From Epsilonproteobacteria bacterium (ex Lamellibrachia satsuma) (GTDB lineage: Bacteria; Campylobacterota; Campylobacteria; Campylobacterales; Sulfurovaceae): a stretch of DNA of 64,000 bases. The position numbers and the translations under genes are program-made. Numbering within the stretch: the stretch's first letter is position 1; every line of letters starts with the position of its first letter. The stretch lies in the NCBI GenBank assembly GCA_003934925.1, contig JQIX01000044.1, forward strand, positions 1 to 64,000. The letters are read 5' to 3'. The notes beneath the pieces are model-generated. The model was not told the DNA's origin, did not search any database, and worked only from the letters and a program-made list of their open reading frames with translations. This document shows positions 53,142-61,619 of the stretch, piece after piece.

Positions 53142-53573
53142 ATGGTAAGTGCAGAAACATTAATTGAAGAAGCATATAAAGTGGTTGGTGAATATAAGCT
53201 AAGCCGTGATGATTTTATTGCAGGAGCAGTCGGTGCTGCCCTTTTGACTGCAAAAGGAAATATTTATACCGGTATCAATATAGAAATAGCCTGCGGGATC
53301 GGATTTTGTGCAGAACATTCAGCTGTTGCAGAAATGCTGAAAAACCGGGAAACAGAGATCGAGATGATCGTTGCAGTACACGAAGATACCATCATAGCAC
53401 CATGCGGGCGGTGCAGGGAACTCATGTTCCAGATCAACTACAAAAATGTAAATACAAAGATCTGTTTATCCAAAGAGAGATACATGACCCTGGATGAACT
53501 CTTGCCTAACCGCTGGGAACCTGCTATCAAAAGTTCAAAAAGCCAATCATGTTCAATCCTTGCAAAAGAGTAA
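53142..53573 (+). CDS. Cytidine-deaminase-superfamily protein
   Basis: The 143-residue zinc hydrolase has GIGFCAEHSAVAEM (Cys ligand and catalytic Glu) and APCGRCREL (the P-C-x2-C site). The Cys in place of the first His is the CDA/blasticidin-deaminase type. Substrate may be cytidine or another small amidine/amine. AAAGGGAGAGT precedes ATG 53142; the longer open frame upstream runs antisense to the RHH-like gene and is rejected. Confidence 0.87.
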   Translation: MVSAETLIEEAYKVVGEYKLSRDDFIAGAVGAALLTAKGNIYTGINIEIACGIGFCAEHSAVAEMLKNRETEIEMIVAVHEDTIIAPCGRCRELMFQINYKNVNTKICLSKERYMTLDELLPNRWEPAIKSSKSQSCSILAKE

Positions 53574-53596
53574 GAAAAATATAGTTACAATACCGG

Positions 53597-53950
53597 ATGG
53601 AACTTACAGATAAGAATTATGAAAAGATCATCAAAAACAACGAAAAGCCTGTCTTTATAGACTTTTATTCCCCTACCTGCGGGCCCTGCCAGATACTGAC
53701 AAAGCTCATAGATGAAAGGCTTGAAGCGTATGGAAAAGAGAATGATATCAGCGTAGTAAAATGCGATGTTTCAAGAAACCCGAAACTGGCAGAAGCATTT
53801 AAAATACGCTCTGTACCCTTTACCATAGCTGTCATGCCAAATGAAAAACTCAAATATCCCGAACTTGGGCTCAAGCATGAAGCCTATTATTTTGAGCTTA
53901 TAGACAAATTGGCAGGAAAAGGATCCTTTTTCAGTCGATTATTTAGCTGA
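53597..53950 (+). CDS. Thioredoxin-fold protein with CGPC active site
   Basis: The 117-residue protein has FIDFYSPTCGPCQILTKLID and the cis-Pro region RSVPFTIAVM. The usual WCGPC has Thr in place of Trp, so redox properties may differ. The C-terminus is extended by GSFFSRLFS. It follows the deaminase gene by 23 bases, and its end overlaps the convergent MoxR gene by 12 bases. Confidence 0.85.
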   Translation: MELTDKNYEKIIKNNEKPVFIDFYSPTCGPCQILTKLIDERLEAYGKENDISVVKCDVSRNPKLAEAFKIRSVPFTIAVMPNEKLKYPELGLKHEAYYFELIDKLAGKGSFFSRLFS

Positions 53951-54919
53951 TGACTCTTTTGGCAATGGTACCTGTTCTAAAATAATATCTACAACATCAT
54001 CTGTTTTAACCTCATTAAAACGTGCATGTTTACTTATGATCATACGATGGCGGAAAATATCATATATGACAGCATGGACATCTTCAACCGTCACCTCTTC
54101 TCTTCCTCTCATCCACGCATGCACCTGGGCACACTGGGTCAATGCCAGAGAACCTCGTGGACTCACTCCGACATCGATCATCACTTCAAGCTGTTTACTG
54201 TAACGGAGCGGATATCGTGTTGAAAAAACAAGTTCAACGATATAGTGTCCGATCTCCTCACTGAGTTTGACCTGAGCAACTTCTTCACGTGCTGCAAATA
54301 TCATCTCCTGGGGGATCTTCTCTTTGATTTCTTTCTCTTTGTGTTTCTCTTCCTGTATCATCTTGATCATTTGGAATTCTGATTCCATATTAACATACGT
54401 GATCTTGATATGCATCAAAAAACGATCTTTCTGTGCTTCTGACAGAGGGTAGGTCCCTTCCTGTTCTATGGGGTTCTGTGTTGCCAGTACCATATAGAGT
54501 TCAGGAAGTTTATAGGTATGCCCTGCCACTGTTACCTGTCGTTCTTCCATCGCTTCAAGCATGGCAGATTGTACTTTGGCCGGAGCACGATTGATCTCAT
54601 CCGCCAAGATGATGTTTCCAAATATGGGTCCTTTGTGAAAATGAAATGCATGTTCTCCATTCTCTTCATACAGCAGTTCCTGCCCCGTTATATCGGAGGG
54701 AAGAAGGTCAGGAGTGAATTGAATACGGGAGAAAGTGGCATCGATCACATCTGCCATCGAGCGAACCGCTCTTGTCTTTGCCAAGCCGGGCAGACCCTCC
54801 ACGATCATATTACCGTCAGCAAGCAGGCCCATGACCAACCTCTCGACAATGTGTTCCTGCCCTATGATCGCTTCATTCATTCTTTCTAATAAGATTTTAA
54901 TGGACTCTCTGGGTGTCAT
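53939..54919 (-). CDS. MoxR-family AAA+ ATPase
   Basis: The 326-residue ATPase has Walker A VEGLPGLAKTRAV, Walker B NIILADEINRAPAKVQSAML, sensor 1 VLATQNPIEQEGTYPL and ALTQCAQVHAW near sensor 2. MoxR proteins act as chaperones for metal insertion or assembly, normally with VWA and DUF58 genes. None of these is adjacent here, so this is a lone copy. It starts with a good ATG and converges on the thioredoxin gene. Confidence 0.9.
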   Translation of the reverse strand: MTPRESIKILLERMNEAIIGQEHIVERLVMGLLADGNMIVEGLPGLAKTRAVRSMADVIDATFSRIQFTPDLLPSDITGQELLYEENGEHAFHFHKGPIFGNIILADEINRAPAKVQSAMLEAMEERQVTVAGHTYKLPELYMVLATQNPIEQEGTYPLSEAQKDRFLMHIKITYVNMESEFQMIKMIQEEKHKEKEIKEKIPQEMIFAAREEVAQVKLSEEIGHYIVELVFSTRYPLRYSKQLEVMIDVGVSPRGSLALTQCAQVHAWMRGREEVTVEDVHAVIYDIFRHRMIISKHARFNEVKTDDVVDIILEQVPLPKESSAK

Positions 54920-54988
54920 GTTTCACCTTTCATTATTTTCTTTATATTTGTTTATCATACCCACAAATTACTTATGGATTTGAGGATA

Positions 54989-56866
54989 CTATTTCCCGAA
55001 CAGATAGATCAGTTCCGGGAACAATACAATAATCCCCAACGCGAATACCTGCAACAAGATAAACGGTACAACACCTCTGTAGATAGCTCCGGTACTCACC
55101 TTGTCTCCTGCAGCACCCTTCAAGTAGAACAACGCAAATCCGAACGGTGGGGTAAGGAATGAAGCCTGAAGGTTCATTGCGATTAGGATAGCGAACCAAA
55201 TGGGGTCAATGTGGAACGATGCGACTATAGGTACCAGGATAGGCACGACCACAAAAGCTATCTCGATGAAGTCTATGAAGAAGCCCAGCAAAAAGATCAC
55301 CAGCATTGCAATGAAAATAAATGTCCATTTATTCCCCACATCCCCCGTGAAGAACTGCAATACCATATCTCCGCCCCCCAGTTCATTGAATACCAGTGAA
55401 AAGGCTGTTGCACCGATGAGGATCATGAAGATCATTGCTGTAAGTTTGACGGTCTCTATGGCTGCATAGCGTACAAGCCCGAAGTTAAAGGCTCTGTTGA
55501 ACATTGCCAGTACCATAGCACCAAGTACACCAATGGCCGCGGATTCTGTAGGAGAGGCGATCCCTGCAAAGATGGAACCCAGTACGGCAACGATAAGCAG
55601 TAACGGCGGGAAGATGGCTTTAAGGGCATCTTTGGCTACTTTTCCATAGGCTTCATCAGAAACGATGGCGGGAGCAAGCTCTTTATCGAGATAGGAGATG
55701 ACTAAAATATAGATTATATAAAGAATAATGAGTAGCAATCCTGGTACGACCGCAGCCTTGAACAGATCCCCTACGGAAAGATGCATCTGGTCACCAAGTA
55801 TGATGAGTACAATGGATGGAGGTATCAGCTGTCCCAGAGTTCCACTGGCGGCAATGGAACCCGAAGCCAATGCAGGCGAATAGTTATGCTTCAGCATCAG
55901 AGGCAGGGCAATAAGGCTCATCATTACCACAGATGCCCCGACTATCCCTGTACTTGCAGCAAGTATAGCCCCTACAAGCACCACCGATATAGCCAATCCT
56001 CCACGAACAGAACCAAAAAGTTTTCCCATGGAGCTCAACAGCTCTTCTGCCATCCTAGATCTTTCAAGTATGAGCCCCATGAAAATGAAGAGCGGAACCG
56101 CCATCAGTGTGATATTTCCCATGATGCCATAAGTTCGGTATGGCAGCATTTCAAGTACTCCAAGTCCTACTTCATCAGAGATGAGTGCAAAAAAGAGTGC
56201 AACCCCGGCAAAAACAAAAGCGACCTGAAAACCTGTCATTAGCAGGACCAGAGACAGTGCGAACATAAGCAGCACAGGATCGAACCAGAATGCCATACGT
56301 TCATACCAGCCATAGTAGACCAGACCCCCAAGCAGCACCACTACAGAAAGTACCCGCCAAAGCAATACTTTGTTCTCTAAACGATGATAGGCTTTAAGTA
56401 TTTCACTTATTGCCTGAAGCAGCAACAATGCAAATGCCACAAGCAGCATTGCCTTTATCAGATAACGGTGTGTCAATCCTCCCGGATCAGCCGAAACTTC
56501 ATGCTGAAGATAACTTTGCAGAACCATATCCCAGGTATCATTCATAAAGAGAAGAGAGAACGGAATGACAAGCAAGAGCATGGAAAGTATCTGCACAATG
56601 GCTTTTGTATCGGAAGAATAGCGTTCAAAAAAGATATCTACACGTACATGTTTTTCATGCTTTAAAGCATAAGAGAGTCCAAGCAGGAATACCACATCGA
56701 ACAGATGCCACTCTACTTCCTGCAACGCAATGGAACCTGCCGAGAACAGGTAGCGCATACCTGCATCGTAAGCAACGAGAAGGGAAAGAATAACTGTGAC
56801 AATGGCAGCCAGGTAGCCTGCATATTTTGAAATTCTATCCAAATAGTAACTAATCTGTATATTCAT
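54989..56866 (-). CDS. TRAP transporter fused permease (DctQ-DctM)
   Basis: The 625-residue membrane protein joins the small four-helix DctQ domain (about 1-160, with EVEWHLFDVVFLLGLSYALK and HVRVDIFFERY) to the large DctM permease (about 190-625). The latter includes MAVPLFIFMGLILERS, GASVVMMSLIALPLML, ASGTLGQLIPPS, AGIASPTESAAIGV and LTPPFGFALFYLKG. It drives sodium-dependent uptake of organic acids or similar solutes. The periplasmic binding protein (DctP) that gives specificity is not encoded nearby, so the substrate is unknown. Confidence 0.93.
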   Translation of the reverse strand: MNIQISYYLDRISKYAGYLAAIVTVILSLLVAYDAGMRYLFSAGSIALQEVEWHLFDVVFLLGLSYALKHEKHVRVDIFFERYSSDTKAIVQILSMLLLVIPFSLLFMNDTWDMVLQSYLQHEVSADPGGLTHRYLIKAMLLVAFALLLLQAISEILKAYHRLENKVLLWRVLSVVVLLGGLVYYGWYERMAFWFDPVLLMFALSLVLLMTGFQVAFVFAGVALFFALISDEVGLGVLEMLPYRTYGIMGNITLMAVPLFIFMGLILERSRMAEELLSSMGKLFGSVRGGLAISVVLVGAILAASTGIVGASVVMMSLIALPLMLKHNYSPALASGSIAASGTLGQLIPPSIVLIILGDQMHLSVGDLFKAAVVPGLLLIILYIIYILVISYLDKELAPAIVSDEAYGKVAKDALKAIFPPLLLIVAVLGSIFAGIASPTESAAIGVLGAMVLAMFNRAFNFGLVRYAAIETVKLTAMIFMILIGATAFSLVFNELGGGDMVLQFFTGDVGNKWTFIFIAMLVIFLLGFFIDFIEIAFVVVPILVPIVASFHIDPIWFAILIAMNLQASFLTPPFGFALFYLKGAAGDKVSTGAIYRGVVPFILLQVFALGIIVLFPELIYLFGK

Positions 56867-56971
56867 TTATGATCTTTTTAACGAAGATATTTTTAAAATT
56901 TTATCTTTTTTGTGATGAGTCGTTGCTTGAATGGGCCAAAGTGAAATAAGCCTTATTCAGTATACACCAAA

Positions 56972-57931
56972 TCAAGCCAATACCTTTGCAAGAGCTGAAC
57001 CGCTGTCTCTGTGCCAGCGCAGTATCGTCTCCCAGGCCTCTTCTGCCGTTTCTACAAAGGTAAATACATCCATATCTTCAGGATCGATCACCCCTTCTTC
57101 CATAAAACCTTCAAAATTGACCATGTTTTTCCAGTAACTTTCTCCTACAAATATGATTGGTATAGGGTCAATTTTACGTGTCTGTACCAAAGTCAAAATT
57201 TCAAAAGACTCATCCATTGTACCAAAACCGCCCGGAAAAATCACCAATGCCTCAGCACGTCTGAGAAAATGCATTTTTCTGATAGCAAAATAATGAAACT
57301 GAAAACAGAGTTCCGGTGTAATATAAGGGTTGGGGTACTGTTCATGCGGTAAAGTGATATTCAGTCCTATCGATTTGGCACCGACATCAAAAGCCCCGCG
57401 GTTTACCGCTTCCATAATACCCGGTCCACCACCTGTCATAAGTGTCACTCTTGCATCATCAGGACCTTTCCCTGATCTGCCGACAATACTCCCAAACCTT
57501 CTTGCCGTATCATAATAGTGACTTTTTGCCAAAAGATTTTCAGCAATCCGCAACTCTTTTTCAAGTTCCTCATTATCACTTTCATTGGACAGACTCTCTT
57601 TCAATATTTTAATATGCCTTTTGATCTCCGAAGATTCAACGATACGTGTTGAACCGAAAACCACAATAGTATGCTCAATGCCATGTTCTTTCAGCAGTAA
57701 CTCCGCCTTAAGGTAATCCACCTCAAGCCGAACAGCACGCACTTCATCTCTTCTAAGAAAATCCGGGTCACGATCTGCCTGTATATAATTGCTATGGTGC
57801 ATAATAGCTTCAATACGTTCACGTGCTGCCGGTTCTTCCTCTTCAGGTTTAGGATGCTGCCAGGGCATAGGCTTCTGATGGACTTTAGGAACCTTTTTAA
57901 ACGTTTTTTTATTATTATTTTTTAACTGCAT
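56972..57931 (-). CDS. LOG-family (TIGR00730-like) Rossmann-fold protein
   Basis: The 319-residue protein has VTLMTGGGPGIMEAVNRGA and VIFPGGFGTMDESFE, the GGGxGxM and PGGxGTxxE motifs of LOG phosphoribohydrolases, which release cytokinin-like bases from nucleoside monophosphates. The N-terminal 100 residues are a basic/helical extension, as in the larger type-II LOG proteins. ATG 57931 directly follows the stop of a small upstream ORF (TAAAATG), so translation is probably coupled. A longer GTG start (57970) would overlap that ORF. Confidence 0.85.
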   Translation of the reverse strand: MQLKNNNKKTFKKVPKVHQKPMPWQHPKPEEEEPAARERIEAIMHHSNYIQADRDPDFLRRDEVRAVRLEVDYLKAELLLKEHGIEHTIVVFGSTRIVESSEIKRHIKILKESLSNESDNEELEKELRIAENLLAKSHYYDTARRFGSIVGRSGKGPDDARVTLMTGGGPGIMEAVNRGAFDVGAKSIGLNITLPHEQYPNPYITPELCFQFHYFAIRKMHFLRRAEALVIFPGGFGTMDESFEILTLVQTRKIDPIPIIFVGESYWKNMVNFEGFMEEGVIDPEDMDVFTFVETAEEAWETILRWHRDSGSALAKVLA

Positions 57932-57932
57932 T

Positions 57933-58046
57933 TTAAAACTCACTTTCCGGTTTTTTCTCAATTTCTTCACTATTTGGCATCGATCCCATTGTTTCGGGCA
58001 TACCTTTAATACCTAATACCCGAAACCATTGAATATAATCTGACAT
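57933..58046 (-). CDS. 37-residue ORF upstream of the LOG gene
   Basis: AAAGGATTATAG precedes an ATG (58046) for a short protein beginning MSDYIQWFRVLGIKGMPETM and ending EEIEKKPESEF. Its TAA is separated from the LOG ATG by a single base. The ribosome-binding site and tight junction favour real translation, either as a small protein or as a leader that sets LOG expression. No homologue is known to me. Confidence 0.5.
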   Translation of the reverse strand: MSDYIQWFRVLGIKGMPETMGSMPNSEEIEKKPESEF

Positions 58047-58084
58047 CTATAATCCTTTCATTTTTTAGAAATTCATTTTATGTT

Positions 58085-58192
58085 TTATACACGCACTGTT
58101 TCCAGGCGCATAAAACTCTTTTCCAGGCTTTCACTGTGGGTTACAGTATCTGCATAATTTAGACCTCGACCAAAAGAATATATCATAGTCAT
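58085..58192 (-). CDS. Possible 35-residue ORF after the second E2 gene
   Basis: An ATG lies three bases past the E2-like stop and encodes MTMIYSFGRGLNYADTVTHS and on to RLETVRV. A ribosome-binding site is poor (AAGGAAGC about 15 bases away, within the E2 end). It could be a translationally coupled small protein or chance; listed so that the 149-base gap is described. Confidence 0.25.
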   Translation of the reverse strand: MTMIYSFGRGLNYADTVTHSESLEKSFMRLETVRV

Positions 58193-58195
58193 GGA

Positions 58196-59203
58196 TCATT
58201 GTGCTGCTTCCTTGAAGAACATAGCATCTTCCGCCAAAGCTTTAAGTTCCTGCATGAACAGTGCTGCCTGATAACCGTTGATGATCCGATGATCGATCGT
58301 AAGTGTGATCGTGATCCTGCCCTCTATTTCACTGCCGATCGCGGCAATGGCACAGTCATCCTTGTTGATCATCGCATCAAACTGTTCGATCCCTGTCATA
58401 CCCAGATTGGAGATCCCAAAGGTCGAACCTGTCATATCTCCTTTTGTCAGTTTCCGCTCAGAGATCTTCATTTTGAATTGCTGCAACTCTTTGGCGATCA
58501 TAGTAGGTGTTTTTCTGTTGACTACCTTGAAAACCGGCATATACAGATACTCGCCACTTGCCATTGCAACAGAGATAGATGCATTCGGCCACAGCTGCAT
58601 CTGATCATCTACCAATGTCAAACGGAAATATTTCTGCCTCATCATGGCTTCAGAAAAGAGCTTGAGCAGCCAGACGGTCATTGTCAGCTCTTTTGTTACG
58701 TAGCGATTCAGCAAAGTTGCATCAATGTGATCTGTCATATGGTAGATCGGCTTTTTCACCGCATAGTTTACAATACCTATCATCGCTCTGTGCAGCATAT
58801 CAAGTGGTTCTGACAGAGGTATCTCGTGTGATTCAATTTTTCTTTCAGGAACAGATGAATTCTTTTCTTTATCTGACGAGGATTTTATAGTTTTTTTTAC
58901 CTTTTCTCCCCTTCCACTTCTCTCTTTCTGCATCTCTTCAGTCTGCTTTTTGCTATCAGATGATGCATTGGTATCGATCACTGCTATGGGCGTCCCGGCT
59001 GGAACAGTACTGCCTGCCTTTCTCAACAGCTCTTTCACCGTACCGTTTTTGAAGGTCTGTATCTCCATGAGTCCCTTATCACTCTCAACTTCTGCGATCA
59101 CATCACCGTTTTTGACCTCATCCCCCGGTCTGATCTTCCATTCAACCAGATGTCCTTCATCTATCGAATCCGAAAGTCGGGGCATGACGAACTTATAGTC
59201 CAT
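58196..59203 (-). CDS. Atypical dihydrolipoamide acyltransferase-like protein (second E2)
   Basis: The 335-residue protein has a lipoyl domain (1-78, Lys43 in VESDKGLMEI), a charged linker and a catalytic-domain-like C-terminal part. It lacks the subunit-binding domain that holds E1/E3 in normal E2s. The active-site motif DHRIING (304-310) keeps His but has Asn309 where DHRxxDG has Asp. It may therefore carry lipoamide without normal acetyl transfer, or use another acyl group. AGAGGAAAAACAAT precedes the ATG. It lies downstream of a second E3, with which it probably works. Confidence 0.8.
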   Translation of the reverse strand: MDYKFVMPRLSDSIDEGHLVEWKIRPGDEVKNGDVIAEVESDKGLMEIQTFKNGTVKELLRKAGSTVPAGTPIAVIDTNASSDSKKQTEEMQKERSGRGEKVKKTIKSSSDKEKNSSVPERKIESHEIPLSEPLDMLHRAMIGIVNYAVKKPIYHMTDHIDATLLNRYVTKELTMTVWLLKLFSEAMMRQKYFRLTLVDDQMQLWPNASISVAMASGEYLYMPVFKVVNRKTPTMIAKELQQFKMKISERKLTKGDMTGSTFGISNLGMTGIEQFDAMINKDDCAIAAIGSEIEGRITITLTIDHRIINGYQAALFMQELKALAEDAMFFKEAAQ

Positions 59204-59294
59204 ATTGTTTTTCCTCTTTTCTTTATGTTGAGAATATATTTTGCTTCACGCACTTTTTCACTAATATAATCACCTGTATATATTTTTTTATGAC

Positions 59295-60689
59295 TTATCT
59301 TCTTGCCTGCATCATACTTTTAAAGAATACCTGCTGTGCCAGTTTCCCGAACCCTTCTGTCAGTGTCGGGTGCGGATGGATCGTTTTCATGACATCCATC
59401 GCTTTGAGTTCATTGGCAACGATCAGCGAGGCTTCACCGCTGAGAGAGGAAGCATCTTCACTTACGATCTGTATACCCCGTATGATCCCGCTCTCTTTTT
59501 CTATAACAAATTTAAGGAGTCCCTCTTCAGCTTTGTCCAGCTGTGCCCTGGCATCAATTGCATAGTCGTAACGTTCAATAGCCACTTCCAACCCTTTCTT
59601 TTTTGCTTCTTCTTCACTCAGACCTACCGATGCGATCTGCGGATCGGAAAAGAGTACCCAGCTTAGTTTTGAAATATCGGTTTTATGCTTCATCGGAGCA
59701 AAAATATTGTGGATGGCTATCCCTGCTTCATAAGTTGCCCAGTGTGCGAACTTCGGTCCAACTGTACAATCACCTACCGCATAGATGTTCTCCTGCGTGG
59801 TCTGCAGCGTCTCGTCAACTTGAATACCGTGGCGGTCAAATACCACACCTATCTCTTCAAGCCCAAGACCTTCTACATTGGCGGCACGCCCCGTAGCGAT
59901 GAGCAGATAAGGGGTATCAAGTTTCTTTACTTCACCATTCTGTTCATAGCTGACCAAGAAGGCCCCCTCTTCACCCTCTATCTTTCCAAAGGTAACATTG
60001 AGCTCTACATTAATACCATCGCGTATCATCTTTTCCTGTACCACCAGGGCTGACTCTTCATCAATGTGCTTCAGTATCCGTTCGCCGCGCTCGAGCAAAT
60101 GGCATTTTGTCCCCAGCTTGTTAAACATTTGAACCAGTTCGCAGCTGATGGCACCCGCACCGATGAAGGTGATCTCTCCGGGAAGATCGTTCTTTCTGAA
60201 CACCTCCGCATTGCTCCAGGCATTCTGTACACCATTCCCTTCAAAAGGAGGCAGAAAAGCCGTTGCTCCTGTTGCGATAATCGCATGGTCAAAGACAATC
60301 TGCTCTCCATCCACATCGATAGTATGTATATCGATGAAACGTGCTGTTCCCTTCCTGAACTCAAGATTCGGGAATCTTTCCATCTGTTTCATCGCACCCA
60401 TCGATCTGCGCTTGAGTATCTGTTTCTTATCTTCAAGAACGGCTTTCCAGTGTATCTGTTCTTTACCTTCGACATCGACATGGAATGCTTTCATCTCTTT
60501 AAGCATGGCAAAACGGTTGGCAGCATTCTCCAGCACTTTGGAGGGGATGCAGCCCTCAAACAGGCACTCACCGCCGGGGGCATCTCTTTTGTCAACCAAC
60601 AATACACTTTTACCGAACTGTGCCGCCGCCATGGCGGCAGGTGTACCTCCCGGTCCTGCACCGATCACCACAAGATCATATTTCTTCAT
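59295..60689 (-). CDS. lpdA: Dihydrolipoyl dehydrogenase (second copy)
   Basis: The 464-residue flavoprotein has FAD site VIGAGPGGTPAAMAAAQ, redox pair GGECLFEGCIPSK, NAD site TFIGAGAISCELVQMFNKLG and YAVGDCTVGPKFAHWATYEA, ending with IHPHPTLTEGFGKLAQ (catalytic His-Pro-His). It is more typical in length than the first copy. AAAGGATAGAAAC precedes the ATG; it follows the aldolase by 14 bases. A second E3 next to an odd E2 inside a glycolytic operon suggests a separate lipoamide system. Confidence 0.9.
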   Translation of the reverse strand: MKKYDLVVIGAGPGGTPAAMAAAQFGKSVLLVDKRDAPGGECLFEGCIPSKVLENAANRFAMLKEMKAFHVDVEGKEQIHWKAVLEDKKQILKRRSMGAMKQMERFPNLEFRKGTARFIDIHTIDVDGEQIVFDHAIIATGATAFLPPFEGNGVQNAWSNAEVFRKNDLPGEITFIGAGAISCELVQMFNKLGTKCHLLERGERILKHIDEESALVVQEKMIRDGINVELNVTFGKIEGEEGAFLVSYEQNGEVKKLDTPYLLIATGRAANVEGLGLEEIGVVFDRHGIQVDETLQTTQENIYAVGDCTVGPKFAHWATYEAGIAIHNIFAPMKHKTDISKLSWVLFSDPQIASVGLSEEEAKKKGLEVAIERYDYAIDARAQLDKAEEGLLKFVIEKESGIIRGIQIVSEDASSLSGEASLIVANELKAMDVMKTIHPHPTLTEGFGKLAQQVFFKSMMQARR

Positions 60690-60703
60690 GTTTCTATCCT
60701 TTA

Positions 60704-61612
60704 TTATTTGCCTTCAAGTATTTGCAATGCTTCTTCAACAGAAGCGTTCCTGACCGTTACAGCATAGATGGCATTTGCCATGTGAATAGCTTCATCGAGA
60801 GGACGCTGGTGGATGTTACGCCCAGTCCCGTTCCCACGGCTGCTACCATGGTGGATCTGCTCATGCAGTTCCATCAGGAATGCTTCAGGTGACGTTTTGT
60901 CTCCGCCTTCACACAGTACACCACTTCGTCCCACAGCGGTCGTTACCTCTTGTAGACCATCCGTATCAAGTTTTCCGTCTATGTACGGTACTTTGAGCTT
61001 GACAAAATCTGCACCCAATGCCGCACCCACTCCAGCTGCACCGGCAATAAGATGTCTGTCATGCTGATCTTTGACAAAATTACCTTTGGGGTAGATCCAA
61101 AGGACGGCGATCCATCCGTTCAGATGCGCCTCATGTACGATTCGTGCCGCTTCACGGAGCATGTCATGTTCATATTCGCTCCCTAGGTAAAGCGTATAGC
61201 CAACACCTCGAATGTCCAGTCCGCTACTCTTTTGAAAACGTACGATATCTTCCACTTCCAGCCACTGCTGGGAATATGGGTCTTTGGCACTGTAGGGGAT
61301 GAGATTGGTCTTGGCATTGAGTTTGACCAAGTAGGGAATATCACTGTAATCACGTCCGTAACGGGTAATCAGGCCAAACTGTGTTGCAAAGACACCGACG
61401 TCAGCCCGTGAAGCGATCTTAAAGAGATGTTCAGGATCATTGTCTTCCAAGGGAATACCTTCCCCGTAAAAGTCATTATTTAAATGCTCTACTTTCTGGT
61501 CACCGGCGAAGAGCATCAGCCTTCCACTCCCGCCGGTCGTCTTTTCAAAGTTCTCGATGAACGCTTTTTCTTTATCAGCAGGAACATCTGCCGGGAGTGT
61601 CATTTTCATCAT
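60704..61612 (-). CDS. Class I fructose-bisphosphate aldolase-like (DeoC/FbaB-type) enzyme
   Basis: The 302-residue TIM-barrel protein resembles the archaeal-type FbaB/LacD aldolases. It has LMLFAGDQKVEHLN near the start, LVKLNAKTNLIP, GYTLYLGSEYEHDML, AVLWIYPKGN, GADFVKLKVPYID (Schiff-base Lys region) and GRNIHQRP. Between gap and E3 genes and near eno, fructose-1,6-bisphosphate is the natural substrate. ATG 61612 follows AAGGAAAAG; the upstream open frame overlaps gap in another frame and is not used. Confidence 0.82.
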   Translation of the reverse strand: MMKMTLPADVPADKEKAFIENFEKTTGGSGRLMLFAGDQKVEHLNNDFYGEGIPLEDNDPEHLFKIASRADVGVFATQFGLITRYGRDYSDIPYLVKLNAKTNLIPYSAKDPYSQQWLEVEDIVRFQKSSGLDIRGVGYTLYLGSEYEHDMLREAARIVHEAHLNGWIAVLWIYPKGNFVKDQHDRHLIAGAAGVGAALGADFVKLKVPYIDGKLDTDGLQEVTTAVGRSGVLCEGGDKTSPEAFLMELHEQIHHGSSRGNGTGRNIHQRPLDEAIHMANAIYAVTVRNASVEEALQILEGK

Positions 61613-61619
61613 CTTTTCC

